64,000 bases of DNA, from the NCBI RefSeq assembly GCF_030504985.1, contig NZ_JASERU010000015.1, positions 1-64,000 on the forward strand. The letters run 5' to 3'. Source of the DNA: Fulvimonas sp. R45. GTDB taxonomy: Bacteria; Pseudomonadota; Gammaproteobacteria; Xanthomonadales; Rhodanobacteraceae. The first letter of the stretch is position 1, and every line of letters begins with the position of its first letter. Below are positions 17,840 to 27,142 of this stretch, one piece after another. A model generated the notes under the pieces. It ran no database searches and was not told the DNA's origin. It worked only from the letters and a program-made list of their open reading frames with translations. The position numbers and the translations under genes are program-made.

Positions 17840-18780
17840 GCGCACGGTCGTTGCGGGTCGTCTTCGCCGGCACCCCGGACTTCGCCGTCCCCTGCCTCGA
17901 GGCCTGCCGCGCCAGCGGCGCCGAGGTGGTCGCCGTCTACACCCAGCCCGACCGCCCCGCCGGCCGCGGCCGCAGGCTCGCGCCCAGTCCGGTGAAGCAG
18001 GCAGCGCTGGCCGCCGGCATCGCGGTGGAGCAGCCCGGATCGCTGAAAGACGCCGAGGCGCAGGCCACGCTCGCCGCCTACCGCCCCGACCTGATGGTGG
18101 TGGTCGCCTACGGCCTGATCCTGCCGCGCAAGGTGCTGGCCATCCCGACCCTCGGCTGCTGGAACGTGCATGCCAGCCTGCTGCCGCGCTGGCGCGGCGC
18201 GGCGCCGATCCAGCGCGCCCTCCTTGCCGGCGACGCCGAGACCGGCGTCGACCTGATGCGGATGGAAGCCGGCCTCGACACCGGCCCGGTGCTGCTGGAA
18301 AAGCGCACCCCGATCACCCGCGAGGACACCGGCGGCTCGCTGCACGACCGCCTCGCCGCGCTGGGCGCCGAAGCGCTGGCCGAAGGCCTGGCCCGCACCC
18401 TCGCCGGCGAGGCGCTGGCCGCCACGCCGCAGCCGGCCGAAGGCGTCACCTACGCGCACAAGCTGGACAAGGCCGAGGCCCGGCTCGACTTCGCCCGGGC
18501 CGCGATCGAGCTGGAACGCCAGGTGCGCGCCTTCGACCCGTGGCCGGGCAGCGACGCCGAGATCGCCGGCGAACGCCTGCGCATCTGGGCCGCCACGGCC
18601 CTCGGGCACAGCCATGCCGCGGCGCCCGGCACCCTGCTCGCCGCCCGCCGCGACGGCATCGACGTCGCCTGCGCCGACGGCGCGCTGCGCATCACCGCCG
18701 TGCAGCGTGCCGGCGGCAAGCGCATTACCGCCGCCGACTACCTCAATGCACGCCCCGAGCTGCGCGAGGCCGGCCAGTGA
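17836..18780 (+). CDS. fmt: Methionyl-tRNA formyltransferase
   Basis: 314 residues from a TTG start that overlaps the def stop by 4 bases; [14 protein letters not shown] begins right after it and no ATG fits. Formylates Met-tRNAfMet using 10-formyl-tetrahydrofolate. Catalytic features: [19 protein letters not shown] (Asn, His and the SLLP loop) and GLDTGPVLL (Asp). A C-terminal tRNA-binding domain starts at about residue 205 with [14 protein letters not shown]. Second gene of the def-fmt-rsmB unit. Confidence 0.96.
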   Translation: MSARSLRVVFAGTPDFAVPCLEACRASGAEVVAVYTQPDRPAGRGRRLAPSPVKQAALAAGIAVEQPGSLKDAEAQATLAAYRPDLMVVVAYGLILPRKVLAIPTLGCWNVHASLLPRWRGAAPIQRALLAGDAETGVDLMRMEAGLDTGPVLLEKRTPITREDTGGSLHDRLAALGAEALAEGLARTLAGEALAATPQPAEGVTYAHKLDKAEARLDFARAAIELERQVRAFDPWPGSDAEIAGERLRIWAATALGHSHAAAPGTLLAARRDGIDVACADGALRITAVQRAGGKRITAADYLNARPELREAGQ

Positions 18781-18792
18781 GCCGTCACCTGC

Positions 18793-18955
18793 TCCCTCTC
18801 CCCTTGGGGGAGAAGGCTGGGGCGAGGGGCGGGTGCTCGCGGCAACGTCACCGGCTTACCGGTCGAAAACCCGGACAGCACGGTGCACGCCAGCCCGGGC
18901 GCCACGGCAAGCCCCATCCCCTCACCCCAACCCTCTCCCCGATGGGGAAAGGGAG
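18793..18955. repeat. Long paired inverted repeat between fmt and rsmB
   Basis: Two hairpin modules in opposite orientation: TCCCTCTCCCCTTGGGGGAG from 18793 and CCCTCTCCCCGATGGGGAAAGGG ending at 18955, with GGCGAGGGGCGGGTGCTCGC and CCCCTCACCCCAACC linkers that are roughly each other's complement. The sequence between the modules looks unrelated to coding DNA. Same bipartite design as the elements at 28.0 and 47.2 kb. Confidence 0.75.
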
Positions 18956-18964
18956 TAAAGCGCG

Positions 18965-20272
18965 ATGAGCGCCGACGTGCGCGCGCTGGCCGCGCAGGCG
19001 CTGGCGCAGGTCGCGCTGCACGGCGCCTCGCTGCGCGAGGCGATGGAGCACCACGCGCCGAAACTCCCGGACGCCCGTGACCGCGCCCTGCTGATGGCCT
19101 TGGTCAGCGACGGCGCGCGCTGGTGGCCGCGCTTCGACGCCGCGCTGGACCGCCTGCTCGACCGCCCGCTGCGCCGGAAGGAGCCGGCGGTGCACGCGCT
19201 GCTGGTGCTGGGCCTGGTGCAGCTGGAGGTGCTGGAACTGGCCGACTACGCCGCGGTCGCCGCCACGGTGGAGGCCGTGCGCGCGCTGAAGCGGCCGCCG
19301 CTCGCCGGCCTGGTCAACGCGGTGCTGCGCCGCTGGCAGCGCGAACGCGCCACGCACCTGGCCGCGCTCGACGCGCAACCGGAAACCCGCCACGCCCACC
19401 CGCGCTGGCTGGCGCAGGCCATCGCCCACGACTGGCCCGCGCAGGCCGAGGCGGTGATGACGGCGGACAACCGCGAGCCGCCGCTGATGCTGCGCGCCAA
19501 CCGCCGCCGCACCGACCGCGACGCGCTGGCCGGGCGCCTGCGCCTGGACGGCCAGGCGGCCGAGCCGCACGCCTGGCTGGCCGATGCCATCGTGCTGCCG
19601 CACAGCACCGACGTGACCCGCCTGCCCGGCTTCGCCGACGGCCTGTTCGCGGTGCAGGACGGCGCGGCGCAGATCGCCGCCGACCTCGCCGGCGTGCGCG
19701 ACGGCCAGCGCGTGCTGGACGCCTGTGCCGCGCCCGGCGGCAAGGCCTGCCACCTGCTGGAACGCGCCGACGTCGCGCTGACTGCGCTGGAGTTCGAACC
19801 GAAACGCGCCGGGCGGATCCGCGAGAACCTCGCCCGCCTGCACCTGCGGGCGGACGTGCGCGTGGGCGACGCCGGCGACCCCGCCGCGTGGTGGGACGGC
19901 CAGCCGTTCGACCGCATCCTCGTCGACGCACCCTGCTCGGCCACCGGCGTGCTGCGTCGCCGCCCGGACGTGCGCCTGCACCGGCGCCTGGACGACATCG
20001 CGGCGCTGGCCGCACAGCAGCGGCGCATCCTGGACGCGCTGTGGCCGCTGCTGGCGCCGGGCGGGCGGCTGCTCTACATCACCTGCTCGCTGCTGCGCGC
20101 GGAAAACGAAGGCGTGGTGGAACCCTTCCTCGCCGCGCACGCCGACGCGCACGTGGTGCCGTTCGGCTTGCCGGTGGGCCAGGCCGCGGCCGCGGGCTGG
20201 CAGATCCTGCCCGGCGACGGCGATCTGGACGGTATGTACTATGCGGCCATCGAGAAATCCGCTTCGCCCTGA
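18965..20272 (+). CDS. rsmB: 16S rRNA (cytosine-967-C5)-methyltransferase
   Basis: 435 residues. Methylates C967 of 16S rRNA with S-adenosylmethionine. The N-terminal NusB-like RNA-binding domain covers residues about 1-135 (RALLMALVSDGARWWPRFDAALD, LVNAVLRRW). The methyltransferase domain has the SAM motif VLDACAAPGGKACHLLE and both catalytic cysteines: DAPCSATG (Cys about 324) and ITCSLLRAENE (Cys about 374, the nucleophile). The ATG follows a GGGAGTAAAG stretch. Confidence 0.95.
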   Translation: MSADVRALAAQALAQVALHGASLREAMEHHAPKLPDARDRALLMALVSDGARWWPRFDAALDRLLDRPLRRKEPAVHALLVLGLVQLEVLELADYAAVAATVEAVRALKRPPLAGLVNAVLRRWQRERATHLAALDAQPETRHAHPRWLAQAIAHDWPAQAEAVMTADNREPPLMLRANRRRTDRDALAGRLRLDGQAAEPHAWLADAIVLPHSTDVTRLPGFADGLFAVQDGAAQIAADLAGVRDGQRVLDACAAPGGKACHLLERADVALTALEFEPKRAGRIRENLARLHLRADVRVGDAGDPAAWWDGQPFDRILVDAPCSATGVLRRRPDVRLHRRLDDIAALAAQQRRILDALWPLLAPGGRLLYITCSLLRAENEGVVEPFLAAHADAHVVPFGLPVGQAAAAGWQILPGDGDLDGMYYAAIEKSASP

Positions 20273-20282
20273 GAACCCGTTT

Positions 20283-22073
20283 ATGCCCGCTTTTCCCCAG
20301 GCCACGCCGCAGGAACGCCGCCGCTTCTGGCTGCTGCTGCTGATCGCGCTGGTGATCCTCGGCGCCGGCATCGGCCTGCGCGACCCCTGGCCCTCGGACG
20401 AGCCGCGCTTCACCCTGGCCGCGAAGCAGATGGTGGAAAGCGGCGACTGGCTGTTCCCGCACCGCGGCGTCGAACTCTACGCCGACAAGCCGCCGATGCT
20501 GATGTGGCTGGAGGCGGCCAGCTTCGAGCTGGTGCGCAGCTGGCGCATCGCCTTCATGCTGCCCTCGCTGCTGGCCGCGCTGGGCACGCTGCTGCTGGTC
20601 TACGACCTCGGGCGGCGGCTGTGGAACCGCCGCACCGGCCTGTACGCGGCGGGCGGCCTGCTGCTGGCGTTCCAGTTCGTCTACCAGAGCCAGCGCGCGC
20701 AGATCGATCCGCTGGTGGTGTTCTTCATCACCGCGGCGAACTGGGGCCTGCTGCGGCACCTGCTGGCTCCGCCCGACACCGGCGCGCCAGCGAACTGGCC
20801 GATGTACTGGCTGGGCTGCTTCTGCGCCGGGCTGGGCGTGATCACCAAGGGTGTGGGCTTCGTCGCGCTGTTCATGCTGCTGCCCTACGCCTGGGCGGCC
20901 TGGCGCGGCTGGGACGGCGTGGCGCGGCCCGGCCGTGGCGCCACATGGCGCTGGCTGCTGGGACTGGCGGCGGCGCTGGCGGCGATCGCGCTGTGGCTGG
21001 TGCCGATGCTGCTCGTCGCACGCGCGCGCGCCGGCATCCCGGCCTACCCCGCCTACGTGCATGACATCCTGTTCCACCAGACCGCGCAGCGCTACGCCAA
21101 CGCGTGGCACCACATCCACGCGTGGTGGTACTACGTACCGATCGTGCTGTTCAGCTGGCTGCCGTTGTCGCTGACCTACGCCGGCAGCGCGCCGCGCTGG
21201 TGGCAGCGGCTGCACGCACGCGACGCCCGCGTGCTGCTGCCGCTGGGCTGGGTGGTGCTGGTGCTGCTGTTCTTCAGCGCCTCGCCGGGCAAGCGCGACG
21301 TGTACATCCTGCCCGCGCTGCCGATGCTGGCGCTGGTCACCGCGCCGTTCCTCGACGAATTGCTGCCGAAGCGCTGGCTGCGTGCGTCGGGCCTGCTGTT
21401 CATCGCCCTGCTGGGCGTGGCGATGCTCGGACTGGGCGCGTGGGCGCTGCACTCGCACTCGCCGAAGGTGGTGCAGTTCGCCGCCCGCCGCGACCTGGCC
21501 GGCGATGGCGCTGCGCTGTGGTGGATGTGCGTCGTGCTGGGCGCGGTACAACTGGCGCTGGTCGCCGCGCTGCGCCTGCGCCGCGCGCTGTGGGCCGTGT
21601 GCGGCGGCATGGCCGCGCTGTGGCTGGCCTGGGGCTTCCGGGCAGTGCCGCTGCTCAACGATTCCAGTTCCGCGGCCGGGCTGATGCGCGAGGTGCGCAG
21701 CCACCTCGCGCCCGGCGACCAGCTCGGCCTGGTGGCCTGGAAGGAGCAGAACCTGCTGATGCTGGAGCGCCCCGCCGTCGACTTCGGCTTCAAGGTGCCC
21801 TGGCACCTCCAGTTCGCCCGCGCCACGCAATGGCAGGCGCAGGCGCCGGCCACGCGCTGGCTGTTCGTGCAGCAGCCGGCGATGGGCGACTGCGTGGACC
21901 GCGCCAGGGCGATCTACCTCGGCCACGCCAACCAGCGCGACTGGTGGATGTTCAAGGCCGACGCGGTGGTGCCCGGCTGCGTGCCCAGCGCCGCGGTGGA
22001 CGAATCGCCGGATGGCGATCCCGACGCCGGTGCCGCTGCCGTGCCGGGAACCGACGCGACGGCCGGTCCGTGA
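20283..22073 (+). CDS. GT83/ArnT-like lipid-linked sugar transferase
   Basis: 596 residues with a dozen or so predicted transmembrane helices and the first periplasmic loop motif of ArnT/PMT enzymes (LRDPWPSDEPRFTLAAKQM, with the acidic DEPR pair), followed by YADKPPMLMWLEA. These inner-membrane enzymes move a sugar from an undecaprenyl or dolichyl phosphate donor to lipid A, core or other acceptors on the outer leaflet. Helices alternate through residue about 430; a soluble tail follows. It overlaps the next transferase gene (GTGA). Sugar and acceptor are not predictable; aminoarabinose on lipid A is only one option. Confidence 0.8.
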   Translation: MPAFPQATPQERRRFWLLLLIALVILGAGIGLRDPWPSDEPRFTLAAKQMVESGDWLFPHRGVELYADKPPMLMWLEAASFELVRSWRIAFMLPSLLAALGTLLLVYDLGRRLWNRRTGLYAAGGLLLAFQFVYQSQRAQIDPLVVFFITAANWGLLRHLLAPPDTGAPANWPMYWLGCFCAGLGVITKGVGFVALFMLLPYAWAAWRGWDGVARPGRGATWRWLLGLAAALAAIALWLVPMLLVARARAGIPAYPAYVHDILFHQTAQRYANAWHHIHAWWYYVPIVLFSWLPLSLTYAGSAPRWWQRLHARDARVLLPLGWVVLVLLFFSASPGKRDVYILPALPMLALVTAPFLDELLPKRWLRASGLLFIALLGVAMLGLGAWALHSHSPKVVQFAARRDLAGDGAALWWMCVVLGAVQLALVAALRLRRALWAVCGGMAALWLAWGFRAVPLLNDSSSAAGLMREVRSHLAPGDQLGLVAWKEQNLLMLERPAVDFGFKVPWHLQFARATQWQAQAPATRWLFVQQPAMGDCVDRARAIYLGHANQRDWWMFKADAVVPGCVPSAAVDESPDGDPDAGAAAVPGTDATAGP

Positions 22074-23035
22074 CGGCGACGTCGCGCATCCAGCTGCTGG
22101 CGCGCGACAACGGCGCCGGCCTCAGCCGCGACATGGCCCTGCTCGCCGCTGCGCTGGGCGAGGCGGGCGCCACGGTGCGCACGACCGCGCTGCCGCACCG
22201 CGGCCGTCTCGCCGAGTGGCTGACCCGCGCGCGCCTGGCCGGCCGCGCGCCGGCGTTCGATCTCAACCTGATGCTGGAGCGCGTGCGCCCGGAATTCGCG
22301 CGCGCGGCACGGCGCAACGTGCTGGTGCCCAACCCCGAATACTTCCGGGCGCGGGACCGTGCCGCGCTGGCCTGCATCGACGAGGTGTGGGCCAAGACCC
22401 GCCACGCCGGACGCCTGTTCGCGGCGCTGGGCATGCCCGTGCGCTACATCGGCTTCGCCAGCCCCGACCGGCGGGACCCCGCGGTGCCACACCGCCACGC
22501 CTTCTTCCACGGTCCCGGCCGCAGCAACAACAAGGGCACCGCGGCGCTGCTGAGGCTGTGGGCCTCGCACCCGGGATGGCCCACGCTGACCGTGGCCTGG
22601 CGGCGCAAGCGGGTGGAACTCGATGTGCCGCCGGCCAACGTGCGGCTGATCCGCGAGCACCTCGACGACGACGCCTACCGCCGCCTGCAGAACGAGCACC
22701 GCTTCCACCTGTGCCCCTCGCAGACGGAAGGCTACGGCCACTACCTGGTCGAGGCGATGAGCTGCGGCGCGGTGGTGGTCACGCTGGACGCCGAGCCGAT
22801 GAACGAACTGGTGACCGCCGAACGCGGCGTGCTGGTGCCGGCGACGGCCACCGGCACGCAGGACCTGGCCACGCTGTACGGCTTCCGAGACGCGGACATG
22901 GCGCGCGTGATCGAGCGCTGCGTGGCGATGCCCGAAGACGAAGCCGGCATGCTGGGTGCGGCCGCCCGCGCCTGGTACGAGGCCGAGCGCGCCGCGTTTC
23001 CCGGTCGGCTGCGAGCCGCGCTCGGCACGATTTAG
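22070..23035 (+). CDS. GT4-like glycosyltransferase
   Basis: 321 residues from a GTG that overlaps the preceding stop (GTGA). The C-terminal half carries a GT-B donor-binding pattern: HRFHLCPSQTEGYGHYLVEAMSCGAVVVTLDAEPMNEL (positions about 22700-22810), i.e. the EGYGHYLVEAMSCG loop of retaining glycosyltransferases. A short N-terminal domain includes NLMLERVRPEFARAARRNVLVPNPE. Probably cytoplasmic and acting on LPS core or O-chain precursors, given the neighbours. Its stop overlaps the stop of the opposite-strand GT2 gene by 4 bases. Confidence 0.75.
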   Translation: MTATSRIQLLARDNGAGLSRDMALLAAALGEAGATVRTTALPHRGRLAEWLTRARLAGRAPAFDLNLMLERVRPEFARAARRNVLVPNPEYFRARDRAALACIDEVWAKTRHAGRLFAALGMPVRYIGFASPDRRDPAVPHRHAFFHGPGRSNNKGTAALLRLWASHPGWPTLTVAWRRKRVELDVPPANVRLIREHLDDDAYRRLQNEHRFHLCPSQTEGYGHYLVEAMSCGAVVVTLDAEPMNELVTAERGVLVPATATGTQDLATLYGFRDADMARVIERCVAMPEDEAGMLGAAARAWYEAERAAFPGRLRAALGTI

Positions 23036-23877
23036 CCGTCCAGACGTTCCGGCGTCACGAATTCCGCGAGATGGCCGTCGATGCCGCGCTCGCAGCGCAC
23101 GATGCCTTCGGTGCGGGTGGCGTGGAACAGCTGGTTGTTCGGCAAGCTGAGATCGTCCACGTCGGGCTGGGCGCGCGAGCTGTGCCACAGGTGCACGGCC
23201 AGCGCAGCCCATTTCAGGGCACGGCGGCGCAGGCCGGCATTCTCCAGCCGCGCCACCAGTTCGCGGTCCTCGGCGCCGTAGCCCTCCATGCGTTCGTCGA
23301 AACCGTTGACGCGCAGCAGGTCGTCGCGCCAGAAGCTCATGTTGCAGCTCATCACCCGGCCGCCGCTGCGCGAACGCGCCTTCCAGCGCGCCAGCTGCGG
23401 CTGGCGGAAGGCGTACAAGCGCCTGGTGCCGTCGAACTCGTGGAAGTCCGCCCGCGACCACGGCGCGAAGACCGGCCGTGCACTCGCCAGCAGCCGCGCG
23501 CTCTCTTCGCGCGTGGCCTTGATGCGCCCGCCCTGCAGGAAGAAGCCGCGCTCGGCGAGCATCAGGTGATCGGCCACGAAGCGTGGATGCAGCAGCATAT
23601 CGCCGTCGAGCAGGATCACGTAGTCGCCGCGGCTGGCGGCGATGCCGCGGTTGCGCGCGCGCGCGGCGCGGAAGCCGAGGTCCTCCTGCCACACGTGGCG
23701 CAGCGGCACCGGGAAGCCGCGCGCCATGCGTTCGACCAATGCGCGGGTTTCCTCGCCGGAACCGTCGTCGGCCACGATCACTTCGTCTGGCAGGCGCGTC
23801 TGCGCGGCCAGACTGGCCAGCAGGCGCTCCAGCGCCTCGGGCCAGTTGTAGGTGAGCACGATGGTGCTGGTTTTCAT
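23032..23877 (-). CDS. GT2 family glycosyltransferase (first of two paralogues)
   Basis: 281 residues. GT-A fold family 2: N-terminal STIVLTYNWPEALERLLASL, nucleotide-binding VIVADDGSGEETRALVERM, metal-binding ILLDGDMLLHPRF, and CNMSFWRDDLLRVNGFDERMEGYGAEDRELVARL with the ED catalytic-base region typical of chondroitin/LPS GT2 enzymes. The ATG overlaps the stop of the upstream O-antigen ligase gene (ATGA), so they are co-translated. Closely resembles the product of 25080-25982 (shared LPDEVIVADDGS, GFPVPLRHVWQ, FVADHL). Confidence 0.85.
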   Translation of the reverse strand: MKTSTIVLTYNWPEALERLLASLAAQTRLPDEVIVADDGSGEETRALVERMARGFPVPLRHVWQEDLGFRAARARNRGIAASRGDYVILLDGDMLLHPRFVADHLMLAERGFFLQGGRIKATREESARLLASARPVFAPWSRADFHEFDGTRRLYAFRQPQLARWKARSRSGGRVMSCNMSFWRDDLLRVNGFDERMEGYGAEDRELVARLENAGLRRRALKWAALAVHLWHSSRAQPDVDDLSLPNNQLFHATRTEGIVRCERGIDGHLAEFVTPERLDG

Positions 23878-25070
23878 GTCGAATCCGTGCCCGGAGCTTG
23901 CGATTCTCTTCCGCCCAGCGAAAAGCTCATCGCCAGCGGCAGCCAGGTGAGCAGCCATGTCGGCCTCGGGCTGTCGATCAAATGCGGCAGGTCGAACTGC
24001 ACTATGATCGTGGCAAGCACCCACGTGGACAGGACAAGCCGGCCCAAGACTTCATAGCGATGCTGCCAGCCCCGCCAGCCCAGCATGCCCCAGACGACAA
24101 GCCCCATGAGCAGGCCCGGCACGCCCAGTTCAATGGCCAACTGGCTGAACAGGTTATGCGCGTGGGTAAGTACCAGGCCGCCTACATCAATGTTGAACAC
24201 GGCTCCCTGCCCCATGCCAAGCCAAGGATGCTGCTGGAACAGTTGCCACGAATTTCTCAGGATCTCCGGACGGAGTGACCAGCCCCGATTCGTCAAGTCC
24301 GGCAAGGTGAAGGCCGCGCCCGCACAACCCAGCACGAGCAGCGCAATCACCTGCCAGCGCGCGCGCGCGCCATGCTGGCACAAGCAGAACACCAACAGTG
24401 CCGCGAACAGGCCGCCCCATGCGCTGCGCGTGAAGGTCAGGAAGACGAACAGCACCAACACGGCCACCGCCACCGCCTGTGCGATGCGGTAACGGACTGC
24501 TTCGACGGTCCATGCAGACAGCCACAATACGGCCGCCGCCATCGCCGCGGCCGCCAGGTTAGCGTTGTTCATGACCCCGAACGCGGATAGCCGCCCGTCG
24601 CCATGATCATCCACCTGGAAAACCAGCATCGCGGCAAGCGCCGCCAGCGTCATGACGACACCGGCACAAGTAAGCAGCCTGCGGATGTAATCCTCCTTTC
24701 CCTCGATGGCCTGCGTCCATCCATACAGGAACAGCACAATGCTCACGCTGCGCCCCAGTTCACTGGAGGGGTGGGCAGTCGTGCTCCAGGCCAGGGACAC
24801 CACGCCCCACGACAATAGCGCCAGCACCCACTTCATCGATGGCTGGCGCCACAACAGGGCGAAACTGCCCGGTTGCAGTACGAGCAGCAGCAATGCCGGC
24901 AGATACAACGTCAAGCCGAGCACGTACTGGTAGAAGTGCCCTGGGTTGTAGGAAACCCCCGCCGGCAGTACGGCCATGCCGGCAAATAGCCACATAAGAC
25001 CAAACCGCAACAACCGGCGCAGCCAGAGCCCAAGGTCGGCGCGTATCTGCTTGTCATGTCCAACCTGCAT
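23874..25070 (-). CDS. O-antigen ligase / Wzy-type membrane polymerase
   Basis: 398 residues with roughly ten transmembrane helices. The Wzy_C/O-antigen ligase region at about 185-330 has FLTFTRSAWGGLFAALLVF and, in a large periplasmic loop, HPWLGMGQGAVFNI and THAHNLFSQLAIELGVPGLL, with the conserved arginine and His-Asn-x-x motif of WaaL enzymes. It would join O-chains to lipid A-core at the periplasmic face. WaaL and Wzy cannot be told apart safely by sequence. It sits between two paralogous GT2 genes. Base composition is visibly more AT-rich than the flanking genes. Confidence 0.8.
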   Translation of the reverse strand: MQVGHDKQIRADLGLWLRRLLRFGLMWLFAGMAVLPAGVSYNPGHFYQYVLGLTLYLPALLLLVLQPGSFALLWRQPSMKWVLALLSWGVVSLAWSTTAHPSSELGRSVSIVLFLYGWTQAIEGKEDYIRRLLTCAGVVMTLAALAAMLVFQVDDHGDGRLSAFGVMNNANLAAAAMAAAVLWLSAWTVEAVRYRIAQAVAVAVLVLFVFLTFTRSAWGGLFAALLVFCLCQHGARARWQVIALLVLGCAGAAFTLPDLTNRGWSLRPEILRNSWQLFQQHPWLGMGQGAVFNIDVGGLVLTHAHNLFSQLAIELGVPGLLMGLVVWGMLGWRGWQHRYEVLGRLVLSTWVLATIIVQFDLPHLIDSPRPTWLLTWLPLAMSFSLGGRESQAPGTDST

Positions 25071-25079
25071 TGCCGCTGG

Positions 25080-25982
25080 TTACTCCGCCACGTTGGTCGA
25101 GCTTGTTTCACGCAAATCCACGAGGCCTCCGGCAAAATCGCCCAAGTGCGCATCCACCCCCTGCGGAGAGCGGACGCTGCATGTATCGCGGCTGGCATAG
25201 AGAAGCTTGTTATTCGAAAGCTCCGGATCGCTTGGATCCATCGTCGATACGCAGCGGTGTTCCAGGTGCAGCGCAAGCCCCGCGAACTTGATCTGGCAGC
25301 GCCGCAAGCCCGCGTTCTGTAGCCGGACATCCAGCTCCAGGTCTTCGCTGCCATAGCCGTGCATGCGTTCGTCGTAACCGTTGACCCGTAACAGGTCCTC
25401 GCGCCAGAAGCTGACATTGCAGCCCATGGGATGCCCGCTGGAGCGCGACTTGAGGCGCGCCAGCCACGGCAGCCGCAAGGTATGGTGCCGCCTGCCGTAG
25501 TGGTACGTGCTGCGATCCGCGTTGTCCCGGAAATAGGCATCGACGAACCACCCGAAGCAGGGCTTGCCCCCCGCCAGCAATCTGGCCGTTTCCGCCTCGG
25601 TAGTGCGTATGCGGGTACCTTGCAGGAACCTTCCTGGCCGGGCCAGACGCAGGTGGTCGGCCACAAAATGGCGATGCAACAGCATGTCGCCGTCTGTCTG
25701 GATGACATAGTCCGAGCGCATGGCTGCAATGCCGCGATTCAAGATACGCGCCTTGCGAAAGCCTTCATCCGGTTGCCAGACATGTCGTAGCGGAACGGGA
25801 AAACCCTTGGCGATCGTGCGCAGGAGGCTGGCCGTGTCCTCGCGGGAGCCGTCGTCCGCGACAATGACCTCGTCTGGCAACCGGCTTTGCCAAGCCACGC
25901 TCCGCAAAGCGAGCGCCAGCGCTTCTCTCCAGTTGTAGGTGGAGATCAGCATGGAAACCGTGGTTGAGGATGACTTGTGCAT
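25080..25982 (-). CDS. GT2 family glycosyltransferase (second paralogue)
   Basis: 300 residues from the ATG at 25982. It has the same GT2 features as the 23032-23877 protein: VSMLISTYNWREALALALRS, LPDEVIVADDGSREDT, GFPVPLRHVWQPDEGFRKAR, QTDGDMLLHRHF, MGCNVSFWREDLLRVNGYDE and GSEDLELDVRL. The high similarity suggests a duplication around the O-antigen ligase followed by divergence, perhaps transferring related sugars. It lies 9 bases upstream of the ligase gene in the same direction, so it likely belongs to the same operon. Confidence 0.85.
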   Translation of the reverse strand: MHKSSSTTVSMLISTYNWREALALALRSVAWQSRLPDEVIVADDGSREDTASLLRTIAKGFPVPLRHVWQPDEGFRKARILNRGIAAMRSDYVIQTDGDMLLHRHFVADHLRLARPGRFLQGTRIRTTEAETARLLAGGKPCFGWFVDAYFRDNADRSTYHYGRRHHTLRLPWLARLKSRSSGHPMGCNVSFWREDLLRVNGYDERMHGYGSEDLELDVRLQNAGLRRCQIKFAGLALHLEHRCVSTMDPSDPELSNNKLLYASRDTCSVRSPQGVDAHLGDFAGGLVDLRETSSTNVAE

Positions 25983-26076
25983 GCAACGCCGATTCTGCAT
26001 TCGTGTGTCTGACGGAGACGTGGACCGGGGGGTTTTGCGCCATCGCTCCGTCAGGAATGATTCACACACGCTTATC

Positions 26077-27009
26077 TCAGGCCGGCATGGATGCCTCGAA
26101 CAAATCCACCAGGACGCGGTGCCGGTCATATTGGTGAACGATCGGCGCCACCCTTCCATCGGTGTTGAGTAAATACCCCGTCTCCGACAATACGAATATT
26201 GCCGGATCAAGACAGCCAAGCGTCGCTATTCTTGATTTTAGCGGCTGACAAGGATGCGCATCGCCAAGTTCGCCACAATAAAAGAGCTTGTTGTGAAAAG
26301 CCTGATCGTAAATGCGCGTCTTCATGTGCCGGAAGGGCAACCTGAGAGCTTCCCGCAGGATCAGGTCGACGTACCGTCGCACCGCCTCGAAATCCCCTAA
26401 TGTCACCCCGGAGCAGGACACCTGCTTGTGGCCGAGTTCTCTCAACATCGACTCTCCATAGGCGTCGAGCATCCAATCGCGGTCGAAAGGTTCCGTGGCA
26501 ATCGTAAGATCTTCGCTCTCCATGCCCACATGCAGGCCCGGCTCCAGGTCACGGAAAGGATTGCTCTGAAAAACCACATCGCGGACGTCGCTTAGCAGAA
26601 CGCGCACAAAGCCGGCATGCGCCGCCAAATAATCTGCATAGTAAAAATATCGAGTCACGTGCGGCTTGCCATGGAAGCGGAGCAGCGCCCGTTTCAGCAC
26701 ACTGATACGTTCCGCAGGCATTGCCGCAGCCAACCGTTTTAAGCAGGAGCGCACCAACTTGGGATGCTCATGAATGCTACGAATGCGTACCAGATCGACC
26801 TCGAGTGAGGGCGCATACGTGCGCAACATGTCCTTCATCGAACCAAGCTGGCTTCCATGGACAAAGAGTACCAATCGACCATTGAACCCGGTTTGGGCAA
26901 GGCTCTGCGCGAATAGCCTAACCTGGCCGGCGCAGTAACCTGCGGCGGCGCCCAGGATGAGATCGTTCCGGTTGTCCAATGGATCCCTCTGTACTGGCGC
27001 GGTTCGCAT
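26077..27009 (-). CDS. Putative GT-A type glycosyltransferase, unrecognised family
   Basis: About 310 residues from ATG 27009; a GTG at 27102 would add 31 residues and neither start has a clear ribosome-binding site. I do not recognise a named family. Visible features fit a nucleotide-sugar transferase: DLILGAAAGYCAGQVRLFAQSL (entry strand and helix), GRLVLFVHGSQ, VRVLLSDVRDVVFQSNPF (a DxRD-type acidic motif in the place of DxD), and CSGVTLGDFEAVRRYVDLIL. It is probably the first gene of the AT-richer envelope cluster running down to 23032, and is divergent from the waaE-like gene. Confidence 0.55.
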   Translation of the reverse strand: MRTAPVQRDPLDNRNDLILGAAAGYCAGQVRLFAQSLAQTGFNGRLVLFVHGSQLGSMKDMLRTYAPSLEVDLVRIRSIHEHPKLVRSCLKRLAAAMPAERISVLKRALLRFHGKPHVTRYFYYADYLAAHAGFVRVLLSDVRDVVFQSNPFRDLEPGLHVGMESEDLTIATEPFDRDWMLDAYGESMLRELGHKQVSCSGVTLGDFEAVRRYVDLILREALRLPFRHMKTRIYDQAFHNKLFYCGELGDAHPCQPLKSRIATLGCLDPAIFVLSETGYLLNTDGRVAPIVHQYDRHRVLVDLFEASMPA

Positions 27010-27142
27010 GGCGAGCGGACAACCCGTTCGTCTCTCAAGATCTCCCTCGAACCTTGGACATCTTAACGGATGCGCATTGAGTGATGACGGGTGACCCGTC
27101 ACGCGCGGCGCGTATGAGCGCTTCGCCCGCTAGAATGCCGCC

